This document shows, piece by piece, positions 42,669-53,570 of a stretch of DNA of 64,000 nt. Below the pieces are notes generated by a model, which searched no databases, was not told the origin of the DNA, and was given only the letters and a program-made list of their open reading frames with translations. Each line of letters opens with the position of its first letter. Within the stretch, counting starts at the first letter, position 1. Made by a program: the position numbers and the translations under genes. Origin of the DNA: Madurella fahalii (taxonomy: Eukaryota; Ascomycota; Sordariomycetes; Sordariales). Location of the stretch: positions 8,928,001 through 8,992,000 of the forward strand of contig CM056874.1 in NCBI GenBank assembly GCA_029876055.1, given 5' to 3'.

Positions 42669-44741
42669 ATGGAGAAAAACAACCCCAGGATCGCCTTTTC
42701 GCCCGGGAGGTTGACATTGTACGATTTTGCCAAAGAGCAAGAAGCATGGGAGAGAGCCGAATTGGAAAGACAACGCAGGGAGGAAGAACGGCTGGCCAAG
42801 GAAAAGACGCTGCAGTCAGCGGTGCTCGACGAGTTCTACCGATATCGACGGATCCAGGACAGCTACGGATCACGTCTCCTGGTGCTCAAGCCCGGCGACA
42901 AAGGAGACAAGCTAAGTGGTCGTCTCGAAGACTTTTGGGTTGGCCACACTCGCGGCTATAAGGCTCTGTCATATGTGTGGGGGGAACCTCTATTCACAGA
43001 TGCCATCTTCATCGAAGGGAAGAAATTGGCCATCACCGACAGTTTGGGTACCGCTTTGAGGCGAATTCGTCCTTCCCGCGGTCAGCCCCCGCTCCGCATC
43101 TGGATCGACCAGATTTGCATCAATCAGAAGGACACAGTAGAGCGGAGCCAGCAGGTTCGTTTGATGCATACCATCTTCAAAGATGCAAGCCAAGTCCTCG
43201 TTTGGTTGGGTGCGGATTCCGAAGGACATGCGTCTCGAGCCTTTCAGCTAGCGGAATCCCTAAAGTCCATCTTCGACGATAAGCTTCTAGCCAGGCTATG
43301 CAAGTCAAAGGGACCCAACTTCGACTGGATCCCTCCTGAGTACTGGAAGTCTCTTCGGGAACTCAGCAAGCTCCCCTGGTTTCGCAGGGTCTGGATTCCC
43401 CAGGAGATTGGGACGGACGCCGATGCTATCGTTCATTGGGGTACTGAGAGCATAAAATGGGCGGTTCTCCACAAGGCAATGAGAAAACTCGAAACGCAAG
43501 GTTGGGAACTGAAGAAGAAGCACAAGATCGACACCACAGTCGTCACTGTCTTATTCAGGCGCTTCGCCGAGCCGCCACCTGGCGAGGCGGCAAGTGAAGC
43601 ACGGCTAAGCTTCGTCTATCAGCTATGCTTGGGCGCTAGAAACGTTGCTACCGATCCCCGCGACTACGTCTATTCCCAACTGGGCCACACGTCGGCTTGG
43701 ATCGAGTCAGAGAAAGCCATGATCATCCAGCCGGACTATGACAACACCGTAGCAGCCGTCTATCACGAAATCGCCATCCGGGCCTTGACAGTCGACAACA
43801 CCCTGATACTCCTGAACGCTGTCTCAGACAGGGGAGAACCGCGGCCACCTTTACCGCACGGCCAAACACTACCAATGTGGGTCCCGCGCTGGGACGCCGG
43901 ACGATACGGCAGCGTCATCGGCTATCCAGGCCGTTACAAGGCCTCTGGATCAAGAAGATCCGAAATCACGAAAAGCTCCTTCGAGGACAACCACAGAACC
44001 CTGGTCGTCAGGGGCGTGGTGATCGACAGCATCGACGACATGACGCCGAAATTCACGGCGAGCAGTTTCAGCCCGGACTCAACCAAGAAAGAGCTCATCC
44101 AGACCGCCTGGCGCCTCTGCCGCCGCGGCACCAAACCCACCCAGCCGGCCAAGTTCACAACCCAGCCCACCTACCCGCCCGACCCCTCCACCCCAGCCCT
44201 CAAAGCCTTCCTCGACGTCCTCGCTCCCGCCGCGCGCCTCACCCCGCCCTCCCATCCATCCTCCTCCTCGCCCACGACAAACCCATCCCCGGGCGACACT
44301 AGGCCCCAACACACTGACTACAGCTACCACTGCGGCGTCGCCGCGCTGGACAAGCTCTTCCCGCCCGTTGGGCCGTCGGCCTTTAGCACCAAGTACGATC
44401 CGCGGAAGCTGCTGCTGCGGGAGGCGGAATCGGGCGAGGCTGCGCCGGAGAGGAAGCTCAACCCCGCGGCGTGGATGCAGGTTGCCGAGGACCATGCGGT
44501 GCACCGGCGCCTGGGGGTTACCAGGGAGGAGGGCTACTTCGCTGTGGTGCCGCCCACGGCCAAACCGGGGGATGTGCTGTGCGTTCTGATCGGCGGGGAG
44601 ACGCCGTATGTGTTGCGGGCCGACCCGAAGGATGGGGAGCGGTACTTGTTCGTCGGGGAGGCGTATGTGCCGGGGTTGATGGAGGATGAGAAGGGGGTGT
44701 TTGGGGCCGGGGCGGAGGTGAAGAAGTTTCGGATTCGGTGA
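42669..44741 (+). CDS. HET (heterokaryon incompatibility) domain protein
   Basis: Single-exon frame. I chose the ATG at 42669 (A at -3, G at +4, 690 residues); an in-frame ATG at 42564 would add 35. After a charged N-terminus (AWERAELERQRREEERLAKE, probably coiled coil) come the three HET signatures: YKALSYVWG (about 97-105), RIWIDQICINQKDTVERSQQ (about 143-162) with VLVWLG, and LPWFRRVWIPQEI. The distal half is variable and Pro/Thr-rich around residues 515-575. The C-terminus is GYFAVVPPTAKPGDVLCVLIGG-like, normal for this family. HET proteins trigger programmed cell death on non-self recognition in the cytosol. The frame is intact, unlike many neighbours. Confidence 0.92.
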   Translation: MEKNNPRIAFSPGRLTLYDFAKEQEAWERAELERQRREEERLAKEKTLQSAVLDEFYRYRRIQDSYGSRLLVLKPGDKGDKLSGRLEDFWVGHTRGYKALSYVWGEPLFTDAIFIEGKKLAITDSLGTALRRIRPSRGQPPLRIWIDQICINQKDTVERSQQVRLMHTIFKDASQVLVWLGADSEGHASRAFQLAESLKSIFDDKLLARLCKSKGPNFDWIPPEYWKSLRELSKLPWFRRVWIPQEIGTDADAIVHWGTESIKWAVLHKAMRKLETQGWELKKKHKIDTTVVTVLFRRFAEPPPGEAASEARLSFVYQLCLGARNVATDPRDYVYSQLGHTSAWIESEKAMIIQPDYDNTVAAVYHEIAIRALTVDNTLILLNAVSDRGEPRPPLPHGQTLPMWVPRWDAGRYGSVIGYPGRYKASGSRRSEITKSSFEDNHRTLVVRGVVIDSIDDMTPKFTASSFSPDSTKKELIQTAWRLCRRGTKPTQPAKFTTQPTYPPDPSTPALKAFLDVLAPAARLTPPSHPSSSSPTTNPSPGDTRPQHTDYSYHCGVAALDKLFPPVGPSAFSTKYDPRKLLLREAESGEAAPERKLNPAAWMQVAEDHAVHRRLGVTREEGYFAVVPPTAKPGDVLCVLIGGETPYVLRADPKDGERYLFVGEAYVPGLMEDEKGVFGAGAEVKKFRIR

Positions 44742-45992
44742 GGGGAAGCGAGAGCTGCTACTGCAACAAGCGGACGACTAGAGGTGGTACAGTGGTGAGC
44801 ACGGTTATGATATTATTCGATAGGAGCTTTGATCTTTGATATGTTCGGATCACTAATGGGAAATGATTCAACGGATACTTCTGACACGCATGTTTGGGGA
44901 CCCCCTAAGATGGGACCCAGATAGTTTCTGTTAATCCGGAGGGATATATCCGCGCGGTTGTGACTGTCCCTGTTACGCCAGTCTCGGTCGAGCATTGGGC
45001 TCGAATTACGCGCTTGTGTCCAGGGTATTTGGCTTCCATTCCTGTGTATCGGTCTACTTGGCCGAGGTAAATGCATAACATCAGGTAGTTTAAGCTCACA
45101 CAGCCCTTCCTGATTTGCGTTATCCTAGTTCCACGTTGCCACGAGCGCTTGGTATGGGGAGATTAACAAGACACAATTTGTCGAGGATAAGGTTAAGGTT
45201 AGACTCGGTTACCTGTCCGATTTAATTTCTCCCTGTCTAATCCATGCTGTCACGAGCCATGGTTGCAGTCTGCCATTCCATCGGTTAATGGGAGGACTGT
45301 TCGCCGTGCTTGCATCCATACCCGCGTCGATTTGAGCAAGTTTCTCCGCTCGTGAGCCTAGAACTCATGTGCCAAGCTAAGCCACCGTTCAATGCCGGTC
45401 TTTCCTTTCGCCATTTCCTGCCGCTTGGGGAGACTATGGCGGCATGAACCGTTCATGATTGGCCGACCCGAACGGCTGGCATCCAATTGTGGCGGGGTGA
45501 GTTACCCTTCCATCCGCTGGCTTGGGACTGGGCCATAGAAACACAAAAGACAACCTTATCCAAGTCAAGAAAACTGCAAGGCGGTAAATATGCTCAGTTA
45601 GCGCTCTGGTTTCTTGTCAAGCATGGCATTGATTGGTGCCGCCATGGCAGGTAGGGGGGCTAACGGACGCTATGCATGCAGAGCCGCTCTGGCGGGAGAT
45701 GGGTGTCTGGAGTCCCTATCGCGAACGGGGAAAGCAAGTAGCTTCTGCCGCGAGATCTAGTCCCGCGACGGTAGGAAAGGGCAGGTGGCTTGAGTACCTT
45801 AAAAGAGCACGATGTTCCACATTGGAACTCTGTCCCGTGCTCGTGTTGCTTGCTGCTGCGTAAGGTTGCGAGCTGATTCAACAGCGCATTGCCTTAAAAG
45901 AGCGCAAGCAGGACCAAGAGCTTCTCGCCCAGTCACAATTCCTCCTCATCTTTCATCTATACACTATCAAGAAAATATTATATCCTATCAGA
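44742..45992. other. Spacer upstream of the Bim1-like gene
   Basis: No supported gene. The 12-mer ccttaaaagagc occurs twice (about 45798 and 45892) upstream of the ATG at 45993. A CT-rich leader precedes the start. Confidence 0.5.
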
Positions 45993-46697
45993 ATGGCCCT
46001 CGCTGCTCTCATGCTCTTTACCGGGATACAGCTCGCCCACGCCCACTTCGCCATCGACTATCCAGCTCCGCGTGCCGTCACCCTTGGACCCGGCAGAAAT
46101 GAGAGCTACTCCCAATGGGAAAACCCGTGTACGCCCTTTGTCCTCCGCTCCTCCTAATAACTACCACCTAACATTCACCCCCACCTCTTGAACCTTAAAG
46201 GCGCCGGAGTGCCAGGTAACCTGCCTAACGGCAACAGAACCGACTGGCCCATAGCAGGCGGCAGTCTCAAGCTGGACCTGCGTCACCCCTGGACCTACAT
46301 CTTCGTCAACCTCGGCCTGGGCGCCGACGTGTCCAACTTCAACTACACCCTCACCAAGCCCTTCTGGAACTCGACGGGCAACGGCACGCTCTGCGTCTCC
46401 CAGCTCACGCTCCCCGCGGAGCTGCCCATCAGCGACGGCTCCCAGGGTAGTCTGCAAGTAGTCACCGTCGGCGACGACGGGAATGCGCTGTATAACTGTG
46501 CCGATATCACGTTTACGGCCAACGCGGCTCCCCTGAGCGCCGAGGAGTGTGTCACGAGTCCTGGGGTGTCGTTCACGGTAGTCGAGGCGCAGAACGGTGA
46601 TGGAACGAGTGGGGGTTCTGCTAACGGGGTGAATCCGGCCGGGATGTGGTTGGTGGCGGCTCTGACAACGATGTTTGTGTTCGGAATAGGTCTATGA
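45993..46697 (+). CDS. Bim1/X325-like copper protein, GPI-anchored
   Basis: Two exons, 45993-46128 and 46201-46697 (CACCTAAC branch site, AAAG acceptor), giving 210 residues. The signal peptide ends MLFTGIQLAHA, so the mature chain starts with His (HFAIDYPAPR). An N-terminal His after signal cleavage forms half of the copper 'histidine brace' in LPMO-like proteins. HFxxDYPxPR with NPC and a later four-Cys pattern is the signature of the X325/Bim1 group, which bind copper for uptake or homeostasis rather than oxidise polysaccharide. Several NxT/S sites are present. A Gly/Ser-rich linker and a C-terminal hydrophobic run (MWLVAALTTMFVFGIGL) indicate a GPI anchor, placing it on the cell surface. 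Confidence 0.85.
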
Positions 46698-46965
46698 CCC
46701 GGCGCAAACGCTGGGTTTGACGAGAAGGGGCGGTCAACGATATTGGTATCGACTGCATATAGTACTTAGCGATTGATCCTGCGAATTTGCATGCGATGCC
46801 GTCGTTCTGCCGAGACGCGGGCGAAGGGCTCATGTGCTCACCATCCTGACCCGGACCAGAAAAAATAATATGATAAATACCGCAATGACATCTGCCTGCA
46901 TGATGCTATGATGGTGCAGACCGTCGGCGCGAAATAAGATGGAATAGTGTTGTGGTACTTCTGCA

Positions 46966-48777
46966 TCATCTGGCGGGCGCTGCCTCAACAAACAACTGGC
47001 TGACAATCTCCTTGGTCGTCACTCTACTCTGCGGATTAGGTGCTAGCATCCCGTGTACTAGCCGCTCGAGCTTATCGTGGATGTCGAGCCCGTTGCGTGC
47101 GGCAGTCACTTCGCTTAGCCATTGCCTCATACGGTCCGCGGGGTCTCTGTCCCTCGAGTTGACTCTGGCAATCAGCCAATGCAGATGCCGCGGGTGGTTC
47201 CTGTGAGCTCTTGCGTCTGGCCACGAAATCTTGCCGAGAACGTAGAGCATCGTCACACCCAAGGCCCATACGTCACTCGGCGGCCCGCGTTGCTTCCGGC
47301 CGATGAACTCCGGAGGCACATACCAGGGAGTTCCCCCGATCGAGGCTGTGTCACGAGATTGGCGAGAGGAGAGGCCGAGATCGCAAAGCACGGCTCCGCG
47401 CTCCCTGCTGTAAAGGATATTGCCCGGCTTGATGTCGTTGTGCACCAAGCCTTTCCCGTGGATGTAGTGCAGAGCGCTTGCAATATCGTGCAGAATGTGG
47501 AGGGCATCGGACCGGTCACCCGTGAACAGGTCTGTTGCTGGGTTCCGCCACATGCTCTTGGACGACAGATCTCGAGCGTCGACGTGCTCCATGTACAAGG
47601 ACAGGAACCTGGCGTCGCCACCATACAGCCGCACAATGCTCTTATGCTCGAGGTTCTCTTGGCTCTGGAATTCGCGCAGCCAAATATCGGCCTGGCGGAT
47701 GACATCCTTAGCCACAGCCGCCTCATTGTTAGCCGCAACTGGGGATCTGGTCTTGAGGACCTTGACAACAATCACCCCAGCAGGCACCTCAGAGTACTCG
47801 GCTGTGAAAACGCTCGACAGGCTCGTCGATGCAATGGGCTCCTTCTTGGTGATGGTGTATTCGACGACCTTCGCTCCGGGGGCGACCTCCACCGTCTCGT
47901 CGGCTTGCATGTCTAGGAGGGGGTGGCCGTTTGACGTCGAGAGCTCTTTTCCGTTCTCCGCCGCGGGAGTGTGTGGGAAGGCAAGCGGGTTGGTCTTGGC
48001 AGGGAGGAACATGATGAGGCTGTCCTCTTTCTTTTCGGGAGTAGTATCTGACGGCCGTCGTCTCTTCTCGGGGCTCAGTGCATCGTCCTCATCGGCGGGA
48101 AAGGATCTTTTGCCTGCCGAGTTTACCACATCGGACATAGCCGACGTGTCAGATGAAGAGGTTGACGAGCCGCGCAGCCTCATTAGCCGCTTCTCCAGGA
48201 TTCGGAAGTCCAATGCCTCGGTCCCACACATGTTGATCCGGTAGGTTCCCGGGGCAAGAGCCTGGAAGTAGTTTGGATTGACATCACACTGATATCCCCG
48301 TTTATCCTTGGGCTCCTGGGATATCCTGGAGAGCGTGACGGGGAGGCTCGAGCGATTCCTGAAGATCTGGTTGTCGCTCTGCGGGTCATAATAAAGCTCA
48401 CACTGTAATGCCACTCCCGGGATCACGTCCGGAATCGTCACGGTAAATCTGATGTCCCTGTCCCTTTGAGTCACGGCCAGGACCTTGTGCGGAGCATCAT
48501 CCTGCCCTGCCCCCTCGGCATGCAGGGCGACCAATCTGCAGTTGTCCTGGTCGCCGGGACAGATGGCGCGGTTCCCCGCCAGTGGCCGCAAGAGGATGCG
48601 AATGTCCTTGTCTGGCGGGACTACCAGTTTGTCCAACAGAACTGCGCTGCTCATGGTTTTGAGCTCTTCCATGCGAGAACGCTGTAACCGGGCCTGGATT
48701 TCGCTCTGTGAGAAGGGCTCGGTCTTCTCCTCGGAGAGCTCCGAGTATCCCCTCGGCTCGCCCGCAGTAAGAAGCAT
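46966..48777 (-). CDS. Ser/Thr protein kinase with N-terminal regulatory domain and atypical loops
   Basis: Single-exon frame of 603 residues from the ATG at 48775-48777. Residues about 55-195 form a beta-rich domain (LLRPLAGNRAICPG, RFTVTIPDVIPG, APGTYRINMCG), as seen N-terminal to a family of filamentous-fungal kinases. A Ser-rich linker with a basic cluster (EKRRRP, about 237-242) looks like a nuclear signal. The kinase domain starts near 308. The glycine loop is degenerate (KEPIASTSLSSVFTA, no GxGxxG), but the beta-3 Lys is present (VVKVLK, K339). The catalytic loop is VHNDIKPGNIL (HND for HRD, D448), DFG is replaced by DLG (466-468) and the APE equivalent is VPPEF. Catalytic residues are kept, so it is probably active. 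The substrate is unknown. Confidence 0.85.
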   Translation of the reverse strand: MLLTAGEPRGYSELSEEKTEPFSQSEIQARLQRSRMEELKTMSSAVLLDKLVVPPDKDIRILLRPLAGNRAICPGDQDNCRLVALHAEGAGQDDAPHKVLAVTQRDRDIRFTVTIPDVIPGVALQCELYYDPQSDNQIFRNRSSLPVTLSRISQEPKDKRGYQCDVNPNYFQALAPGTYRINMCGTEALDFRILEKRLMRLRGSSTSSSDTSAMSDVVNSAGKRSFPADEDDALSPEKRRRPSDTTPEKKEDSLIMFLPAKTNPLAFPHTPAAENGKELSTSNGHPLLDMQADETVEVAPGAKVVEYTITKKEPIASTSLSSVFTAEYSEVPAGVIVVKVLKTRSPVAANNEAAVAKDVIRQADIWLREFQSQENLEHKSIVRLYGGDARFLSLYMEHVDARDLSSKSMWRNPATDLFTGDRSDALHILHDIASALHYIHGKGLVHNDIKPGNILYSRERGAVLCDLGLSSRQSRDTASIGGTPWYVPPEFIGRKQRGPPSDVWALGVTMLYVLGKISWPDARAHRNHPRHLHWLIARVNSRDRDPADRMRQWLSEVTAARNGLDIHDKLERLVHGMLAPNPQSRVTTKEIVSQLFVEAAPAR

Positions 48778-50871
48778 CAGGGGCGGCACTTGTAGACGGA
48801 TGCTGGGGAGGAAAGGAAAAAAGAGAGATCGCAGAGAGATAAGCGCGCTTATGCGCTTATTGGCGAATCCACAATAGTGTCTAGGGAGAAAGCGCCGAAA
48901 CGAAGGGTGAGCGAGTGGGAGTACGGCAGCCTAAAAAGAAGACGAAGATGACTGCGGTGCCGCAAGACAAAAGTTTGAGGGGGGAAAACGAGTGAGGAGT
49001 GGGCGGAAAACAGGGAAAACGATATGAATAAACAGACCCGCGAGGAAGCAATTCCCGGGCCACGCATACGTCGTGATTCTAGTGCTCAAGAGCCATGTTT
49101 TTGCAGAATGACCGTTGAGGAGGAAGTCAGATGGGCCGGTGAGGGTGCGGGAACACTGAGCGGGGCGGCCTGCTGATGGCGCATCAGCCTCACTCGGAGG
49201 TCGGTGATTGGATCGAGCCGTCCAAATTCTCAGAAGTCAAGCACAGCGACGGGTGCCTGGCACCGGGCCGTCGTCCGCATGTGCTCTGTTAGCGAGATGC
49301 TTCGCTGCGCCCTTGTGTCGACTTGGAGCTGGGCAGACAGATGACACGCCTTTCCGCTCAAAGTCGCCTTCATCTGGCGGATATGTTCTGGCGACTGCCC
49401 ATGCAATGCGCACGGAGGACTCCCGGACACCCTGGTTTGGAGCGAAGATTGGCTTTTTGGACCTGACTCTGCCAGGCCGCGGCCATGGGCCACTGAGAGG
49501 ACTGAGGGCTGTCTTGCCAGGCTTTCGGGGACCGCCATAACTGACAGGGCTTCCGTGGCTCATCCGGACTTCAGCTGACAGGCGGCAACGCGTGTCAGCA
49601 GTCGGGCGGTAAGCTGCCAGCTGGTAGGCGCAGTGTGCACCTTGGGGCAGCTGGCAACGCCTGTCGCGCCCAAACATCTTCTCGGCCGGCAATGCCCGGT
49701 CCTGAGCGGGCTTCACAGTCCACCGGTCGGGCAATGTGTGTCCGACACAAAATGTCGCACAGCTTGCAAACCGAGCGAAGGCTGAGTTTTTGCTGCGTTA
49801 CATGATAGTCCCACGCCCCACCCCATCCCGTTATCGGCTCGCCACCCCTTCTCATTTTGGTCATCTGCCCTTCGGGCTGGCGTCATCACGAGGCGCCCAA
49901 CTGCCCTCCATAGTCCAACCAGGCGCGCCGAAGCCCTATCGAATATACCGAATGACACCAAAGGCGATGCGCTCTGTTGTTGCACCCTGGCCGGCAGCCT
50001 GGTGATCTTTTATGGCCGTCGTCAACCGTTGGTTTGTACTTTGTAAATCTTAGGAGAGGCGATTCTTGGAAGTTATCCCGCTGAAATATGGAAATGTGGC
50101 CTGGAGAAGTTACGAAGGTATGCCGGCATGGAATGGAAAAGAACGGATGGCGAATGATGACGGATAATGATGTGAACACACCCCCCCAGCAAAGAACCGG
50201 CAATAGGCCTCATTGCATGACCAAGATTACGACAGGCGTCGGCTGCAGCAAAGCATGCCACAAGCTTTTGGTTGATTGGCCAAGGGGGAGAGACGTTGGG
50301 GTCCCCTCCGTCTTTATTGGCTAGAGATGCGGGGCACTGCGTGCGGGCCAAGAATCCCTTTGCGGCGGTGTGCACAGCCCCCTTTGAAAATCGTCACAGT
50401 AGGCCTCACTGATTGGACGGGATTGTGCGGTAATTCGGAAGCGGGCCTGGGTCTGCAGCGGCGATGGGCTGGCCTCTGTGTTTGGGGTCTCCAACACATC
50501 CCACCCGAGCATTCTTTCCTGACACTTGACGACCCCCAGACCCAGCCCTACCCATCGACCACCTCAGCAACAACCCCGTCCCTCTCCTGCCTCAACAACA
50601 ACATCTTCCCCCTGCCATTGACCGTTACGATTCTGCGAACGGAAGGCTACCACTACTGCAATCCCCTACGACAGACCGACCACAGCACAATGTTCACCAT
50701 TAAATCCCTTGCTTAGATGGCTTCCAGCGCCGACGCCAGACCCGCGCGTCTCGATTATAGCAGATTCTGCCCGTCTCCGGTTCCCGATCTTGGTCTCCTC
50801 GCACGCTCCACCCACAACACCCGCTCACAAACCCCCGTTCCTCCTCCCCCGCCGCCACTGGTTGCCAGAGA
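48778..50871. other. Long GC-rich intergenic region
   Basis: Promoters of the kinase (minus) and the conserved unknown gene (plus). Long overlapping open frames at 49208-50005 occur on both strands, as expected from GC-rich DNA with few stops, without motifs. Pyrimidine-rich tracts before 50700 suggest a leader for the gene at 50872, possibly with an upstream ATG at 50717. Confidence 0.5.
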
Positions 50872-52032
50872 ATGGACGACCCGGCTGATAGCTGTTGGAA
50901 CTGGCCGCATTGGAAGTTTGGCTTGAAGAGGGAGGATCTCTTCCTCAAGCTCCACCAGCAGTACAACACTATCTCCTCGTCGATACTGGACCCCGAGGCG
51001 TTCCACCACGATGTTTGCCAGATCTCGCACGAAGCGACTTCCGCTGATGAGTTCCACCGCCTCCTCGACGACCGCAAGCAGCAGCGCCTCCGCGAGTTGA
51101 ACGAATCTCTCGAGTCTGCCTCGTTCGAAATCATCGCCAACCCTTCCCTCATCGGTAGCGAGCAGTGGCAGCATGCCGTCCAGCTGTTCCGTACGAGGTC
51201 GCTCGACTCCCTTGTCCGATACTTTGCATCATACCTCCCCGCAGACCATCCCTGGTACAGGGCAGCGTCTTCCTCGTCAGCATCCGAAGCTGGCAGCAGC
51301 GCTGGCTCTCTCGCCGACTCTCACGGCTCCCTATTTGACGAAGATGGTCCCATCATGACAGATGAGCCGTTGGAGTACTCGACCGACCTCATGGCCCCCT
51401 CCCCCCGGTCCATGACTATGTGCTCAGACTCGTCAGTTGCGTCTCCCATCGACGACGTGCACCACGATTACGACATAAACACACTGACTCCGGCCCGCAC
51501 ACTTTCCTTCTCTGAATCAGAGCCGGACTGCTGTGCGATGCCAGAGTCGCATCCGCGCCGCCAATGCGATCACGATCCCCAACCTGTCGATGCTAAATCC
51601 GCAGGTGTGACACTCCCCGAGACTGCGGGAGGTGATCTCGAGTACGAGATGACTCCCCCGACGCAAAAGTCTCCCTACGACGGTACCATTCAACAGCAAT
51701 CGACCATCGATGTCACAGAATCCGAGACACCCACCCCGAAACCCGAGGGTCAGTCGACCGCATTCTTCGACATGAAGCCATCGCTACAACTGCGGCGGCA
51801 CCGGAGCCTCTCACCATCCCGACCTCATCCGCTCTCCGAGTGCGACCTGGATCAAATATACACGAACCATCGCGATCCCCGAAATACACAAATGACGAGG
51901 CTCAGGAGGGAGTGCAGCCCTGTGGTGCACAGGAGGAGGAGGGGTCCTGGCGAACCTGCGACCAGGATACAGAAATCACAGCCAGAAGCCGCTCGGTCAA
52001 GACCCAGAGGCAGAAGATGGGTCGAGTGCTAA
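50872..52032 (+). CDS. Conserved fungal protein of unknown function
   Basis: Intact 386-codon frame with good ATG context. The N-terminal about 130 residues are globular and helical (WNWPHWKFGLKREDLFLKLH, LDPEAFHHDVCQISHEA, LVRYFASYLPADHPWYRA). The rest is Ser/Pro/Thr-rich and probably disordered, ending in an Arg-rich basic tail. The N-terminus looks like a conserved Sordariomycete domain, but I cannot name it. No signal peptide or membrane segment. An upstream short ATG frame (50717-50926) overlaps the start and could act as a uORF. Probably nuclear or cytoplasmic. Confidence 0.7.
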   Translation: MDDPADSCWNWPHWKFGLKREDLFLKLHQQYNTISSSILDPEAFHHDVCQISHEATSADEFHRLLDDRKQQRLRELNESLESASFEIIANPSLIGSEQWQHAVQLFRTRSLDSLVRYFASYLPADHPWYRAASSSSASEAGSSAGSLADSHGSLFDEDGPIMTDEPLEYSTDLMAPSPRSMTMCSDSSVASPIDDVHHDYDINTLTPARTLSFSESEPDCCAMPESHPRRQCDHDPQPVDAKSAGVTLPETAGGDLEYEMTPPTQKSPYDGTIQQQSTIDVTESETPTPKPEGQSTAFFDMKPSLQLRRHRSLSPSRPHPLSECDLDQIYTNHRDPRNTQMTRLRRECSPVVHRRRRGPGEPATRIQKSQPEAARSRPRGRRWVEC

Positions 52033-53570
52033 CGATATCGGCGTTTTTGGCGTTCAGGAGGTTTGGTGGTTGGGCCTACCGATACCCTCTGTACATATGT
52101 CCTACGATTGTACATACCAGTTTTTTGTCTGTGTTTGCGGTAATGTTTTTCTCTCGCCCCGATGTCTCCTGGTGTTGCAAGTGCTGCGGTGTTGCGGTGA
52201 TACCATAATGATACTCCGCCTGTGGTGTGTGAAGCTATTCCCAGTCTCGGCAATGCCCTAACTCGCATCATCAACAACAGCCAGCCAGCTGCCCGTTTCC
52301 GGGAACCCGAAGATTCGGTTTGCCGATTGCGCTTGCCTTGCGATTTCCGTTCCCGAATCTGAATGCTGATGTTTACCTAGGCCATGAAATCAGTGCTAAG
52401 GACGAGGCTGTGCCTCTCATCCCTGCCACCCCCTATCAGGCCCAACACGCTAACTCCCTCGACAGCCATTACCATTCAGCCGCAGTGCCGGTGCCTTGCA
52501 GGAGTCTTTCCCTAACCACAAGCACCCAATGTGCCGTTCATTAGTTCCGTGACCACTCGATGGCTGCACTAACACGCTCAGCCGCTTTCTACTAAAAGCC
52601 TAGCACATTTGCTTTCTAATTCAAGTTCAATTATCGACTAGTGTCGATGGTTGCGCACTATCGGAAATGACAGCCTTGCAGGTAAGCGTGGCCCTCAATT
52701 TGTGTCTGCCTACAGTAATGTTACTATCAATAGGAAATCGAGGGCACGCAAGTGTGTGCAACACCGGCTTGGCCAAGGTAAGTTAAAGCTCTTTTTATAT
52801 AGATGCGTCAAAGCTGCAGAAAGCGGTGACACAAAGTTCCTTGGAGCTCTTCAAGACAGAAGTCCCACGCCAGACGCCAGATGTAATTATCCAGCTCTTC
52901 TCCGACAGACGCATGCCATTATGTCGGTGTTATCCAGCGGGCCGGAGACGATTTGATTCCCAGAGCTACGGAACCCAGCATGGGAACCCACTACCGGCCC
53001 TTCAGCCTCGAACCCCTCATCCATCGCGGGGTTCGCAGTCCTCAACATCTCCTTACCGAAGATGTGCGGTCTCTAAAATCAATCATGCATCTTCAGCTCT
53101 CCAACACAACCCAAGCTTAGCCAAATGTTGTAACGATGAACGTCTGTTGCCCTTATCCTCTACTTCCACCCGTTCGCTGTCCGATGACGGTTGCGGCTTT
53201 TCCTGCCCCGCCTTCGACAGGGGGTCAAAGCTCAGCACCGGGGGCCGGGCCCCACCTCGAGAGCAATCGGATAAACGCTCCATGTCGTCACAACCAAACT
53301 GCCATTGCGATCCCATCTTGGGTCGAACCCCACATGTGGATTTCGGGCAAGCTCTTCCGCGTCGGGAAGGAGAATGGAACCAAGGAAGAATCTTTAAAAA
53401 TATCCGAGGGGCATTGGTAATCATCCCGTCCTGCGCCTAACTTTCGGCCTGGCCAAGATATAGAAAGCCCCGCAATCCCATTGAACCCTTCTTTCCGCTG
53501 CCCTCCTCCCAACGCCCAACCTCATCCCGACTCTTCCCCGTAGAACCAGTTCACGTAAACGTAATAGACC
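52033..53570. other. Intergenic region
   Basis: 3' flank of the conserved unknown and promoter of the reductase. Short frames at 52651-53440 show no motifs. CT-rich leader before 53571. Confidence 0.5.

Noticed and set aside
47122..48244. Long plus-strand frames
   Set aside because: Antisense shadows of the kinase gene, whose kinase motifs are unmistakable on the minus strand.
49237..49734. 165-codon minus-strand frame overlapping plus-strand frames
   Set aside because: GC-rich intergenic DNA with stop-poor frames on both strands and no motif or splice structure.
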